Source of the DNA: Cedecea neteri NBRC 105707 = ATCC 33855
Lineage (GTDB): Bacteria > Pseudomonadota > Gammaproteobacteria > Enterobacterales > Enterobacteriaceae
Direction of reading: 5' to 3'
Length of the DNA stretch: 64,000 nucleotides
Assembly: GCF_001571265.1 (NCBI RefSeq)
Contig: NZ_BCTL01000022.1
Location: 61,493 to 125,492, forward strand
Shown: positions 18,557 to 27,318 of the stretch, piece after piece
Position numbering within the stretch: the first letter of the stretch is position 1
Layout of the letters: each line of letters begins with the position of its first letter
Notes under the pieces: generated by a model
What the model was told of the DNA's origin: nothing
What the model saw: the letters and a program-made list of their open reading frames with translations, nothing else
Database searches by the model: none
Position numbers and translations under genes: made by a program

Positions 18557-19480
18557 CTACAGCGACCGCTCGACCTCTTCGCGGCGCGGTAAGGCGGTCA
18601 TCGCGCCTTTCGCCGTCGTCGCCAGCGCGCCGCAAAGCTGCGCCTGAGCGACAATCTCGGCCAACTGCCCTTCACTTTCGGGTAATCCCTGGACGGCCAG
18701 GCCGCTGAGCAGCCCGGCGACAAACGCATCACCCGCGCCGGTGGTGTCCACGCAAACTACGGGCCTGGCGTCAAAGTGATAAATGTTCCCCCGGGAGTAG
18801 ACCAGCACGCCGTCCTTGCCCTGCGTCACCAGCAGCAGGCTCATCGAATAGCGCCCGGCCAGCTCCTTGATACCCTCATGAAGGTCAGCTTTGCCGCTGA
18901 TAAAAATTAGCTCTTCGACGGAAAGTTTCACGACATCCGCCAGCAGCAAGGCTCGTATCAGGCAGGCCTGAAGCTCGGCGGCGTTGTGCCACAGATCGGT
19001 GCGAATATTGGGGTCAAAGCTCACCTGGCCGCCGGCTTTTTTCATCTGCTCCATCGCTGAAAACGTGGTGCTTCGACTGGGCTCTGCGCTAAGGGCTATC
19101 GAGCAGACGTGCAGCCACTGGTGGTGCCTGAAGGGTGGGATATCGCCCGATTCAAGGAACAAATCCGCGCCTGGGCGTACCATAAAGGTGAACGTTCGCT
19201 CGCCGTGTTCGTCAAGATCGACCACCACGGTTGAGGTTCTCTGGTCTGCATCCAGACGCATAAAATCGATGTTTACGTTTTCGTCTTTAAGGGTTTGCCG
19301 CATAAAGCGACCAAAGGGATCGTCTCCTACGCGGCCGATGAATCCGCTGCTGCCGCCAAGACGGGCAATCCCGACGGCGACGTTGGCCGGTGCCCCGCCG
19401 GGGCATTGCAGCAACCGGCCATTACCGTCCGGAAGCAGATCGACGACGGCATCGCCCAGAACCCAAACTTGTACGTTCAT
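18557..19480 (-). CDS. scrK: fructokinase of the sucrose regulon
   Basis: A 307-residue PfkB-family (ribokinase-like) sugar kinase. It phosphorylates the fructose released by ScrB to fructose 6-phosphate. The N-terminal sugar-binding phrase CPGGAPANVAVGIARLGG (about residues 27-44) and the C-terminal PfkB signature DTTGAGDAFVAGLLSGL (about 243-259) with catalytic Asp are both present. It has its own operator (19509-19522) and is separated from scrY by 154 bases holding two further operators, so it forms a separate transcript in the same regulon. Confidence 0.95.
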   Translation of the reverse strand: MNVQVWVLGDAVVDLLPDGNGRLLQCPGGAPANVAVGIARLGGSSGFIGRVGDDPFGRFMRQTLKDENVNIDFMRLDADQRTSTVVVDLDEHGERTFTFMVRPGADLFLESGDIPPFRHHQWLHVCSIALSAEPSRSTTFSAMEQMKKAGGQVSFDPNIRTDLWHNAAELQACLIRALLLADVVKLSVEELIFISGKADLHEGIKELAGRYSMSLLLVTQGKDGVLVYSRGNIYHFDARPVVCVDTTGAGDAFVAGLLSGLAVQGLPESEGQLAEIVAQAQLCGALATTAKGAMTALPRREEVERSL

Positions 19481-19508
19481 GGTGTCTCCATTATTAAGCT
19501 AAATATTG

Positions 19509-19522
19509 CTAAACTGGTTTAG
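19509..19522. promoter_or_regulatory. ScrR-type operator 3 (scrK promoter)
   Basis: CTAAACTGGTTTAG, a 14-base palindrome with one mismatch, 29 bases upstream of the scrK start on the minus strand. Confidence 0.82.
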
Positions 19523-19701
19523 CTATTTAAACACAATCACGGAACGCGCTGAAACAAAATTCCTGCTGATTTGAGGACTTGTGTAACCAAAGTTCTTGGC
19601 CTGGAGGTGTCGGATGCAAAATCGCTGTGCCATAATATCGCGCGAAAACTTACCGAATGAGCCTTATTGGCAAGACGTTACGTCGAAAAAAGAGTATGCA
19701 C

Positions 19702-21399
19702 ATGGACATCAAACCAAAAAAACATCGCTCGCTTTACATCCCTTACGCCGGACCCGTTTTACTTGAATTCCCCCTGTTAAATAAAGGCAGCGCTTTCAGC
19801 ATCGAAGAGCGCCGCAACTTCAACCTGCTTGGCCTGCTGCCGGAAGTGGTTGAAACCATCGAAGAACAGGCGGAACGCGCCTGGATTCAGTATCAGGGCT
19901 TCAAAACCGAAATCGATAAGCACATCTACCTGCGCAACATCCAGGACACCAACGAAACGCTGTTCTACCGCCTGGTTGAAAATCATCTGGAAGAGATGAT
20001 GCCGGTGATCTACACCCCAACCGTGGGTGCCGCCTGCGAACGTTTCTCAGAAATCTACCGCCGCTCTCGTGGCGTGTTCATCAACTATGAAAATCGTCAC
20101 CACATGGACGATATTCTGCAGAACGTGCCGAACCACAACATCAAAGTCATCGTGGTAACGGACGGCGAACGTATTCTCGGCCTGGGCGACCAGGGCATCG
20201 GCGGGATGGGCATTCCTATCGGTAAGCTGTCGCTGTACACCGCCTGTGGCGGCATCAGCCCGGCTTACACCCTGCCGGTGGTGCTGGACGTCGGCACCAA
20301 CAATCAGCAACTGCTGAACGACCCGCTGTATATGGGCTCTCGCCACCCGCGCATTACCGGCGACGACTACTACGAGTTTGTGGACGAATTTATTCAGGCC
20401 GTGCGCCACCGCTGGCCGGACGTGCTGCTGCAGTTCGAAGACTTCGCGCAGAAAAACGCCATGCCGCTGCTGACCCGTTACCGCGACGAGATTTGCTCGT
20501 TTAACGATGACATTCAGGGCACCGCCGCCGTGACCGTCGGGACGCTGATCGCTGCCAGCCGCGCGGCAGGCAGCCAGCTCAACCAGCAGAAAATCGTCTT
20601 CCTGGGCGCAGGCTCTGCCGGCTGCGGCATCGCAGAGCAGATCATTGCCCAGATGCAGCGCGAAGGGCTGAGCGAAGAAGCCGCCCGTGGCAACGTGTTC
20701 ATGGTTGACCGTTTTGGCCTGCTCACCGACAACATGCCTAACCTGCTCTCCTTCCAGACCAAACTGGTGCAGAGCCGTGAAAGCCTTGCTGAGTGGGACC
20801 TGGAAAACGAAGCGATTTCCCTGCTGGACGTGGTGCGCAATGCCAAGCCAAACATTCTGATCGGCGTTTCTGGCCAGACCGGCCTGTTCACCGAAGAGAT
20901 CATCCGCGAAATGCACAAGCACTGCGCTCGTCCAATCGTGATGCCGCTGTCTAATCCGACTTCCCGCGTGGAAGCAACGCCGCAGGACATCATCACCTGG
21001 ACCGATGGCGCTGCGCTGGTAGCCACCGGTAGCCCGTTTGCTCCGGTGACCTGGAAAGACAAAACGTACCCTATCGCCCAGTGCAACAACGCCTATATCT
21101 TCCCTGGCATTGGCCTCGGGGTGATTGCCTCCGGCGCGTCTCGAATCACGGACGAAATGCTGATGGCGGCGAGCGAGTCGCTGGCGCAGCACTCCCCACT
21201 GCTGAACGACGGGGAAGGCATGGTTCTGCCAGAGTTGAAGGATATTCAGAAAGTGTCCCGCGCTATCGCCTTTGCCGTGGCGAAGATTGCCCAGCAGCAA
21301 GGCGTGGCGGTGGTGACCTCCGCTGAAGCCCTGAAGCAGGCTATCGACGACAATTTCTGGCTGCCGGAATACCGCGACTATCGCCGGACTTCCATCTAA
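19702..21399 (+). CDS. maeA: NAD-dependent malic enzyme
   Basis: A 565-residue malic enzyme: decarboxylates malate to pyruvate with reduction of NAD. The N-terminal malic domain has [17 protein letters not shown] and the tyrosine/lysine region [10 protein letters not shown]; divalent-metal residues lie in FEDFAQKNA and FNDDIQGT; the NAD loop is [14 protein letters not shown]. The start at 19702 is preferred over 19657 and 19696 because it gives exactly the family length and the usual MxxKxKK-RSLYIPY beginning, with AAAAAGAG upstream. A strong hairpin terminator follows. An overlapping leader frame at 19614-19766 is discussed separately. Confidence 0.96.
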   Translation: MDIKPKKHRSLYIPYAGPVLLEFPLLNKGSAFSIEERRNFNLLGLLPEVVETIEEQAERAWIQYQGFKTEIDKHIYLRNIQDTNETLFYRLVENHLEEMMPVIYTPTVGAACERFSEIYRRSRGVFINYENRHHMDDILQNVPNHNIKVIVVTDGERILGLGDQGIGGMGIPIGKLSLYTACGGISPAYTLPVVLDVGTNNQQLLNDPLYMGSRHPRITGDDYYEFVDEFIQAVRHRWPDVLLQFEDFAQKNAMPLLTRYRDEICSFNDDIQGTAAVTVGTLIAASRAAGSQLNQQKIVFLGAGSAGCGIAEQIIAQMQREGLSEEAARGNVFMVDRFGLLTDNMPNLLSFQTKLVQSRESLAEWDLENEAISLLDVVRNAKPNILIGVSGQTGLFTEEIIREMHKHCARPIVMPLSNPTSRVEATPQDIITWTDGAALVATGSPFAPVTWKDKTYPIAQCNNAYIFPGIGLGVIASGASRITDEMLMAASESLAQHSPLLNDGEGMVLPELKDIQKVSRAIAFAVAKIAQQQGVAVVTSAEALKQAIDDNFWLPEYRDYRRTSI

Positions 21400-21423
21400 C
21401 AAAGCCGTTGTGGCACATGTTCA

Positions 21424-21449
21424 AACCCGCCTTTCGGCGGGTTTTTTAT
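21424..21449 (+). terminator. rho-independent terminator of maeA
   Basis: AACCCGCC and GGCGGGTT form an 8-bp stem with a TTTC loop, followed by TTTTT. Confidence 0.88.
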
Positions 21450-21509
21450 TGGGTAAGGAACGAGATTAATGAGTCGGAGTAAAAATAAGTTTGAGATAAC
21501 ATGTGAGTG

Positions 21510-22409
21510 TTATTTTTTCCGAGCGAAACGGTAGTATCCTCCATGTTTAATTCCTACTAACCTCGGAACCCTGATCTCAATTCTAAAAAGATAACGCAGC
21601 AGTTCGTTTTTTTCTTTTTCTGTTCTGCAGCCAAGTAACACCAGCCTGTCTCTTTCAGGCAACAGCCTTGTTGCAGATATGATTGACAATGCCAGTGCGG
21701 GAAGCGACTTTCTGCCATAAAAACAAATTGATTTTCTGGTATACTTCCGGCTATTTAAAATTGCTTTTGCCTCCTCACTAATATCTGATATTTTGCACTG
21801 AGGTATATCCATCAATGCTTGATCAAAAAGATATAAAGATGAAAAATCAAAGGAAGGATCTGTGTAAGCAACTTTATAATAAGTATTGCCGAATCGGCTT
21901 CCACCTGCGCCGGGGATTGTTTTTTGCGGTCTGGCACCTATTTCTAAAGAGAAAAAGACATTATCATCATTTGCAAGTCCAGCAATGTCTACATACGCGG
22001 TATTATAAGTGTTAAACTTTATATCTTGCTCAATTAACTTCCTTCTGGAAAATAACACCATATCTTTTTTGGTTGCTATGGCAGGGTTATTTGTGGCATG
22101 ACAAACATAAAAATGCGAATTGATAAATGTTTTAAAGAACTGTAACTCATGGTCATCAAGTTTATCAAGAGCCCTCAATAGTGCCCTGTAGTTGCTGTTA
22201 CCTAAATCTCTAAAATCATTAACATCTTCACCGAATTTAAGACCTGGAATTAAAAGTGATAGCCCTTCAAGCAGTGACGTTCGGGTGATGAAATTATCGT
22301 ACCAATAAGCGCCTTCCTTAACCATCAGGTTATTTATTCGCTCGGCCCGTCTTTTTCTAAAACGCTCAACAACTAACTTTCCCAGACTACGCTCTCGTGA
22401 CGTAAACAT
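21510..22409 (-). CDS. OspC-like protein (putative ADP-riboxanase catalytic domain, no ankyrin repeats)
   Basis: A 299-residue protein encoded in distinctly AT-rich DNA, unlike its neighbours. Compared from memory with Shigella OspC3, the following line up in order: INSHF (96-100), CHATNN (103-108), NTY (133-135), NDDNVFFSLEIG (147-158), FGNTYY (173-178), a YGRK/ALAL helix (231-241) and IRVPRLV (279-285). Glu156 in FFSLE aligns with the Glu reported as catalytic in OspC3 (E192). OspC/CopC proteins use NAD to modify arginine (ADP-riboxanation) in host caspases and are injected by type III secretion. Here the protein stops where their ankyrin repeats begin, so the target-binding part is missing. 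A strong AAGGAG lies before the ATG. No secretion genes or chaperone are nearby. Homology is my judgement, not a search result; a different ADP-ribosyltransferase-like role is possible. Confidence 0.65.
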   Translation of the reverse strand: MFTSRERSLGKLVVERFRKRRAERINNLMVKEGAYWYDNFITRTSLLEGLSLLIPGLKFGEDVNDFRDLGNSNYRALLRALDKLDDHELQFFKTFINSHFYVCHATNNPAIATKKDMVLFSRRKLIEQDIKFNTYNTAYVDIAGLANDDNVFFSLEIGARPQKTIPGAGGSRFGNTYYKVAYTDPSFDFSSLYLFDQALMDIPQCKISDISEEAKAILNSRKYTRKSICFYGRKSLPALALSIISATRLLPERDRLVLLGCRTEKEKNELLRYLFRIEIRVPRLVGIKHGGYYRFARKK

Positions 22410-22532
22410 ATTAGCTCCTTCTAAAAATACAAATGCATATTTTATATTTTTTAAATATTAGAATCTACGCAGTATATTCTGATTTACACCAGGGTAATTA
22501 CCTGATGCACGTCAATAAGACTTTTTGCGTTT

Positions 22533-23420
22533 TTATTGCCACGTCTTAAGAAAGTCCAGAAAAGCGCGGAAAGCGGCGGACGGATGCTTACGATTCGGGA
22601 AATAGAGGTGAAAACCTGGCAACTCGGGCAACCAGTCATCCAGGACGGAAATCAACTTCCCGCTTTTAAGATACGGTTCGGCCATCTCCCGCAGCACATA
22701 GGCCAGCCCCACACCGTTAAGCGCCATGTCGAGAGCAATATCCAGGTCGTCCACGACCACGGGTCCACGCACAACGACCTCCTCACGTTGTGAGGCTTGT
22801 TCAAAATACCAGCCAAAAGCTTTCCCGCTGGGGTAACGGAATTGAATACATTGGTGTTGAGTTAATCCTTGTGGCTCGGTCGGGGAACCGTGAAGCGCAA
22901 AATACTCTGGCGTGGCGACAACCGCGTAGCGTACCGGCGGGCCTAAAGGGATCGCCTTCATGTCCTTCTCTATGACCCTGTTTAGCCTCACGCCTGCATC
23001 CAGCTGCGCCTTCACGATATCCACCAGCCGATCGTCCATCTGCACTTCAACCTGAATGTCAGGATACTGACGGGTAAAGTCGGCAATCAGCGGCGCAAGC
23101 TGCAGCCTGCCGCCCTGCCGCACGGCATTGAGCCGAATAACGCCCATTGGCGTATCGCGGTAAAGGTTAAGCTCGTCCAGCGTGAGGCTGATGTCGTCAA
23201 AAGCCGGCGCGACTTTGTCATAGAGTTTTCTGCCTGCCTCGGTGAGCGACACGCTGCGCGTAGTGCGGTTGAAAAGTCTGACTTTAAGCCTCTCTTCCAG
23301 CTGACGAATAGAGTGGCTGACGGCCGAAGGCGTTAAGCCAATGTCTTCCGAGGCTTGCCGAAAACTGCGGTACTTCGCCACGATCACGAAATAGCTGAAA
23401 TCCACCAGCTTGATGCTCAT
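22533..23420 (-). CDS. LysR-family transcriptional regulator
   Basis: A 295-residue LysR regulator from ATG 23420, which has GAGGAAT upstream and places the helix-turn-helix (FRQASEDIGLTPSAVSHSI) in its usual position; the frame continues 27 codons further upstream without similarity. The RTTRSVSLTEAG linker phrase is typical of the AaeR/CrgA-like group. It is divergent from an NAD(P)-binding protein gene 107 bases away, its likely target. Confidence 0.88.
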   Translation of the reverse strand: MSIKLVDFSYFVIVAKYRSFRQASEDIGLTPSAVSHSIRQLEERLKVRLFNRTTRSVSLTEAGRKLYDKVAPAFDDISLTLDELNLYRDTPMGVIRLNAVRQGGRLQLAPLIADFTRQYPDIQVEVQMDDRLVDIVKAQLDAGVRLNRVIEKDMKAIPLGPPVRYAVVATPEYFALHGSPTEPQGLTQHQCIQFRYPSGKAFGWYFEQASQREEVVVRGPVVVDDLDIALDMALNGVGLAYVLREMAEPYLKSGKLISVLDDWLPELPGFHLYFPNRKHPSAAFRAFLDFLKTWQ

Positions 23421-23421
23421 T

Positions 23422-23438
23422 AGTGAATATTCCTCACT
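23422..23438. promoter_or_regulatory. AGTGA-N7-TCACT inverted repeat, candidate LysR operator
   Basis: An interrupted palindrome immediately upstream of the LysR start in the divergent intergenic region. Size and position fit a LysR autoregulatory site; not otherwise supported. Confidence 0.35.
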
Positions 23439-23527
23439 TCCCCAAGAAAATTCATGATCTTTATTACACACCAGACGGGAGATAAAGTCTCGCCATCGCA
23501 ACGTTGCGAGCGAAAAAGAGGTTTAAG

Positions 23528-24505
23528 ATGAAAAACATCAAGTTAGAGAAAGTCTTTATCGCCGGTGGCTACGGCATGATCGGCTCTGCGATTGCCTGCC
23601 AGATTCGGGAGCATTTCCCTGCTGCCGAGCTGATCATTGCGGGCCGCAATCCGGAAAAAAGCACGAAGCTTGTCGAGCAGTTAGGTTTTGCCAGTTCAGC
23701 GTTTATCGATCTTGCTGGCACAGAGGTTCCTGAACAGGCCGCCCACGCGCAGCTTATTATTGCCGCCGTGCCGGATCCTAAAAACCTGCTGGCGGAATTT
23801 GCCATCAGAAATAACATCGCCTTCATCAATATCACCCAAGCCTCCGGCGACGATATTTTGCCGTTGCTGAATTTAACGCAGCGCTACCAGCCCACTCAGC
23901 CCGTTGTGCCGCTGGGCTATTACGAAGCGAGCATGTTTCTGCCCCTGGTCGCCCTGCTTGCCGCCGATTTTCGTGCCGTTGACAGCGTGAATCTCTCTGC
24001 CCTTCACGACCCTGCAGATCCGCTGGGTGAGCTTTCCACTAGCGAATTAGGCAATGAGCTTGCGCCCGCGCTAATTCGCCAGTCCGGCAACTGGGAACGT
24101 TGTTCGGCACCACGTGAGATTACGCTGCACAATGGCGAACGAGTTCAAGGCATGCCGTTCAACATTCTGGATACCACTGCGGTGGCGGCGATGACCGGAG
24201 CAACTTCCATCAGGTTAGATATTGTCAGCGGAACGTCGACAGGTATGCAACAGCGCGGCACGCCGTCTATTGATCTGTACGTTGATATTGCCGGAACGGA
24301 TAGCGCCGGAGCGCCTGTCGAAAAGCGGATTATCGCTTCCAACCCATTCGGGCAGGCTCATATGACCGCATTTGGCGTTCTGACGGTGATTAAGGCGATG
24401 CTGAAAAGTGATAAATGCGGCCTGCTCACCGCAGAAGCGCTGCTGGACATGCCAGGGGCGCTGCAGCAAATGAAGGATGCGGGAATCAGCATTTCCCGGG
24501 ACTGA
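23528..24505 (+). CDS. saccharopine-dehydrogenase-like NAD(P)-binding protein
   Basis: A 325-residue protein whose first 30 residues carry a Rossmann loop (VFIAGGYGMIGSAIA) followed by IIAGRNPEK, the pattern of the saccharopine dehydrogenase / trans-acting enoyl reductase-like group. No catalytic residues can be assigned. The ATG at 23528 follows AAGAGG; the frame upstream is not conserved. It is divergent from a LysR gene and ends at a strong bidirectional terminator. Probably a reductase of unknown substrate. Confidence 0.72.
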   Translation: MKNIKLEKVFIAGGYGMIGSAIACQIREHFPAAELIIAGRNPEKSTKLVEQLGFASSAFIDLAGTEVPEQAAHAQLIIAAVPDPKNLLAEFAIRNNIAFINITQASGDDILPLLNLTQRYQPTQPVVPLGYYEASMFLPLVALLAADFRAVDSVNLSALHDPADPLGELSTSELGNELAPALIRQSGNWERCSAPREITLHNGERVQGMPFNILDTTAVAAMTGATSIRLDIVSGTSTGMQQRGTPSIDLYVDIAGTDSAGAPVEKRIIASNPFGQAHMTAFGVLTVIKAMLKSDKCGLLTAEALLDMPGALQQMKDAGISISRD

Positions 24506-24511
24506 TAAAAC

Positions 24512-24546
24512 AAAACCCGCCCATAAAAAGGCGGGTTTTGTTTTTC
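24512..24546. terminator. bidirectional rho-independent terminator
   Basis: AAAACCCGCC (24512-24521) and GGCGGGTTTT (24530-24539) form a 10-bp stem with an 8-base loop, with T-runs on both strands. It separates two convergent genes. Confidence 0.88.
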
Positions 24547-24559
24547 TTTGCTCTTTAAA

Positions 24560-25669
24560 TCACTGTTTCTTATACGAATAGCTCAACAGAATCGGATCGT
24601 CAGGGATCTGCGTGAACTGAGTAATTATCTGGTGGTAATCCGCCGTAGGGTCAAGATCCTGCAATTTTTGCGGATACAGGTCTTTGGCCAAAATCTCCAT
24701 CCCGATGATGTTATACGGGTGATTATAGAAGTGGTGGTAAACGCCATACACTTTGCCCTCTTTTACCGGCTCAATGCTCTGGAACGTGGTGCGAGCCAGC
24801 AGCTTATCAAAGGTAGCATTCACTTCCTGCGGCGTGCCGCCATAGCCAAACGGTAACACGCTCGGGTTCGGGCGTTTGGAGCCAGACATAATATAGACGT
24901 CAGGCTTCATGGCGATTATCTGCTCCATCGACACAAACCCTGCGCTGCCCGGCAGTAGCGTAGATCCAATGTTTTTCCCGCCTACGGCTTCGACCAGCGC
25001 GCCCCAGCCGTTATGCCCGTGGGTAAAACAGCAGTTTTCGGTGTTGCCGGCAATCGGCTCAATAAACACGGTCGGTTTATTTTTAACCTCGGCGGCAACC
25101 TGCTGGATGCGGGTCAGGTGCTGCTGATAATAATCGGTGTACTCTTTGGCGCGTTGTTCCTGATTAAGCACGGTGCCCAGCAGCTTCACGCTGTTGGCGG
25201 TGTTTTCCACCGGGTGCAGCTCATAATCAACAAACACTACGGGAATATTCAGTTTCTTAAGCGACTTGATGACACCGGTTTGCTCGAGCGCAGGCTTGGC
25301 CCGCAGTTGCGCAATCATGATGTCCGGCTGTTGGGCCAGCACGCTCTCAAGGTTAACTTCGCCCTGGTCGCTAAAGCCCATATCAATAATCTTTGTGGCT
25401 TCCGGCCATTTGCGCTTCAGCACGTCCCAGGTTTGGGTGTCCTGCTTTTTCGGCAGATTATTCCACGCAACAACGCGCTTGAACGGGTCTTCGCGATCGA
25501 GCAGAGCGAGGGAAAGAATGTCCCGCCCGTCCTGCAATATGACGTGCTGCGGTTCTTTTTCAATCGTAATTCGCTGGTTATCCATGTCGGTAACCGTGAT
25601 GGGATAAGTGGTTGCGCCGCAGCCCGCCGATGCGAGCAGTAACCCTGTCAGGACCAAATTTGCTTTCAT
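24560..25669 (-). CDS. periplasmic metal/siderophore binding protein, lipoprotein, Cys-Cys type
   Basis: A 369-residue substrate-binding protein of the BtuF/FepB (TroA-like) fold. The leader ends in a lipobox LLASAGC (Cys17), so it is probably lipid-anchored. It begins with YPITVTDMDNQRITIEKEPQHVIL, and the fold continues with VFVDYELHPVENTANSVKLLG, typical of the iron-siderophore class. An unusual ENCCFTHG motif with two adjacent cysteines (about residue 213) is shared in position with a second binding protein at 29.5 kb (SDCCTT). No permease or ATPase is linked. A weak Fur-like site lies upstream. Confidence 0.82.
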   Translation of the reverse strand: MKANLVLTGLLLASAGCGATTYPITVTDMDNQRITIEKEPQHVILQDGRDILSLALLDREDPFKRVVAWNNLPKKQDTQTWDVLKRKWPEATKIIDMGFSDQGEVNLESVLAQQPDIMIAQLRAKPALEQTGVIKSLKKLNIPVVFVDYELHPVENTANSVKLLGTVLNQEQRAKEYTDYYQQHLTRIQQVAAEVKNKPTVFIEPIAGNTENCCFTHGHNGWGALVEAVGGKNIGSTLLPGSAGFVSMEQIIAMKPDVYIMSGSKRPNPSVLPFGYGGTPQEVNATFDKLLARTTFQSIEPVKEGKVYGVYHHFYNHPYNIIGMEILAKDLYPQKLQDLDPTADYHQIITQFTQIPDDPILLSYSYKKQ

Positions 25670-25695
25670 TGATTGATGCTCTCCATGAGAAAGAG

Positions 25696-25714
25696 ATTAG
25701 TTATTATTACTATT
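25696..25714. promoter_or_regulatory. weak Fur-like site
   Basis: On the minus strand about 12 of 19 bases match the GATAATGATAATCATTATC consensus. It lies 27 bases upstream of the binding-protein gene. The region is AT-rich, so chance similarity is possible. Confidence 0.35.
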
Positions 25715-25806
25715 TATATTAATAAAGCCTTAATTTCCCACGACATGGCAAGTACTGATTGGTTTAATTTTATTACGTGACAACGTCACCATCACTTAAT
25801 CTAAAT

Positions 25807-25824
25807 CGTAAACATAACGATACA
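25807..25824. promoter_or_regulatory. candidate TyrR box upstream of tyrP
   Basis: CGTAAA-N6-GATACA resembles the TyrR box TGTAAA-N6-TTTACA (nine of twelve defined bases). Located about 90 bases upstream of tyrP, whose homologue is TyrR-controlled. Confidence 0.45.
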
Positions 25825-25915
25825 CGCCGCGTAACCCTCATTTGACGCATCTACGCTTTTCCCTTACCCTGCGCGGCATAATTGCATACAGCTCTTCGTA
25901 AATTCAGAGGGAAGC

Positions 25916-27127
25916 GTGAAGAACAGGACTCTTGGCAGTGTTTTCATCGTGGCGGGAACCACAATTGGCGCAGGAATGCTGGCGATGCCGCTGGCTTCGG
26001 CGGGCGTAGGGTTTGGCGTCACGCTGCTGATGCTCGTCGGCCTTTGGGCATTGATGTGTTACACCGCGCTGCTGCTGGTAGAAGTTTATCAGCACGTCTC
26101 TGCGGACACCGGCCTTGGCACCCTCGCCCGGCGCTATCTTGGCCGCCCCGGGCAATGGTTAACCGGTTTTAGCATGCTGTTTCTGATGTACGCGCTCACG
26201 GCAGCCTACATCAGCGGCGCAGGTGAACTGTTGGCCGCAAGCCTCAGCCAGTGGCTTTCTACGACGATTTCTGCAACCTCCGGCGTATTAATGTTTACCG
26301 TGGTCGCGGGTGGGATTGTCTGTGTTGGCACCCACATGGTCGACATGTTTAACCGTGTGTTGTTTAGCGCCAAAATCATTCTGCTGGTGGTGATGCTGGC
26401 GCTGATGATGCCGCATATCCACCACACCAACCTGCTGACGCTGCCGATTGAGAAAGGCCTGGCGCTGTCCGCTATTCCGGTGATTTTCACCTCGTTTGGC
26501 TTCCACGGCAGCGTGCCGAGCATTGTCAGCTACATGAACGGCAATATTCGTAAGCTGCGCTGGGTGTTTATCGTCGGCAGCGCTATTCCACTGGTGGCCT
26601 ATATCTTCTGGCAGCTCGCCACCCTCGGCGCGATTGACTCTGCTACCTTTACCGGGCTGATGGCCGAACACTCCGGGCTGAACGGGTTCCTGCAGGTCGT
26701 TCGCCAGGTTGTCGCCACCCCGCACGTGGAGCTGGCGGTGCATCTGTTTGCCGACTTCGCGCTGGCGACCTCGTTCCTTGGGGTTTCCCTGGGCTTATTC
26801 GACTACCTGGGCGATCTCTTTGCCCGCAACCGTAAAGCCTCTGGCCGCCTGCAAACCGGGCTGATGACCTTCCTGCCGCCGCTGGTCTTTGCGCTGTTTT
26901 ACCCGCAGGGATTTGTGATGGCGCTGGGTTATGCGGGCGTGGCGCTGGCGGTGCTTGCCCTGCTGGTTCCTTCCATGCTGGTGTGGCAGAGCCGTAAGCA
27001 GCACGCCGAGGCAGCCTGGCGAGTCGCGGGCGGTAAACCGCTGCTAGCGCTGGTCTTTGCCTGCGGCATCGCGGTGATTGTTATTCAGTTCTTAATTACC
27101 GTCGGCCTGCTGCCGGAAGTCGGGTAA
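25916..27127 (+). CDS. tyrP: tyrosine-specific transport protein
   Basis: A 403-residue aromatic amino-acid permease of the HAAAP family with about eleven membrane segments, carrying tyrosine into the cell with protons. The N-terminal [20 protein letters not shown] and [16 protein letters not shown] phrases are near-identical to E. coli TyrP, and the length is the same. The start is GTG at 25916 with GAGGGAAGC upstream. It lies between the two Cys-Cys binding-protein genes but is not obviously part of the iron module. A good hairpin terminator follows. Confidence 0.95.
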   Translation: MKNRTLGSVFIVAGTTIGAGMLAMPLASAGVGFGVTLLMLVGLWALMCYTALLLVEVYQHVSADTGLGTLARRYLGRPGQWLTGFSMLFLMYALTAAYISGAGELLAASLSQWLSTTISATSGVLMFTVVAGGIVCVGTHMVDMFNRVLFSAKIILLVVMLALMMPHIHHTNLLTLPIEKGLALSAIPVIFTSFGFHGSVPSIVSYMNGNIRKLRWVFIVGSAIPLVAYIFWQLATLGAIDSATFTGLMAEHSGLNGFLQVVRQVVATPHVELAVHLFADFALATSFLGVSLGLFDYLGDLFARNRKASGRLQTGLMTFLPPLVFALFYPQGFVMALGYAGVALAVLALLVPSMLVWQSRKQHAEAAWRVAGGKPLLALVFACGIAVIVIQFLITVGLLPEVG

Positions 27128-27141
27128 TCCCCTTCGTATTT

Positions 27142-27175
27142 ACGCGGGACGCTCGTCCCGCGTTCCTCTCTTTTT
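27142..27175 (+). terminator. rho-independent terminator of tyrP
   Basis: ACGCGGGAC (27142-27150) and GTCCCGCGT (27155-27163) form a 9-bp stem with a 4-base loop, followed by TCCTCTCTTTTT. Confidence 0.82.
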
Positions 27176-27252
27176 CTGCATATTCCCCGCTAAATCATCA
27201 GGATTTTGGATAAAAAACCAGTAATTATGTAAGCAGAGTTAATATTGTAAAT

Positions 27253-27271
27253 GCTAATTATTGTCATTATC
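27253..27271. promoter_or_regulatory. Fur box upstream of TonB receptor
   Basis: Read on the minus strand, 16 of 19 bases match GATAATGATAATCATTATC. It lies 48 bases before the receptor start codon, in the position expected for iron repression. Confidence 0.78.
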
Positions 27272-27318
27272 ATCTCAATTCCCATTATAAAATCGCTTCA
27301 GTTCAGATAAACAACATC

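Noticed and set aside
20047..21402. 451-codon minus-strand frame opposite maeA
   Set aside because: Shadow of maeA; His/Arg/Gly-rich composition typical of antisense frames in GC-rich genes.
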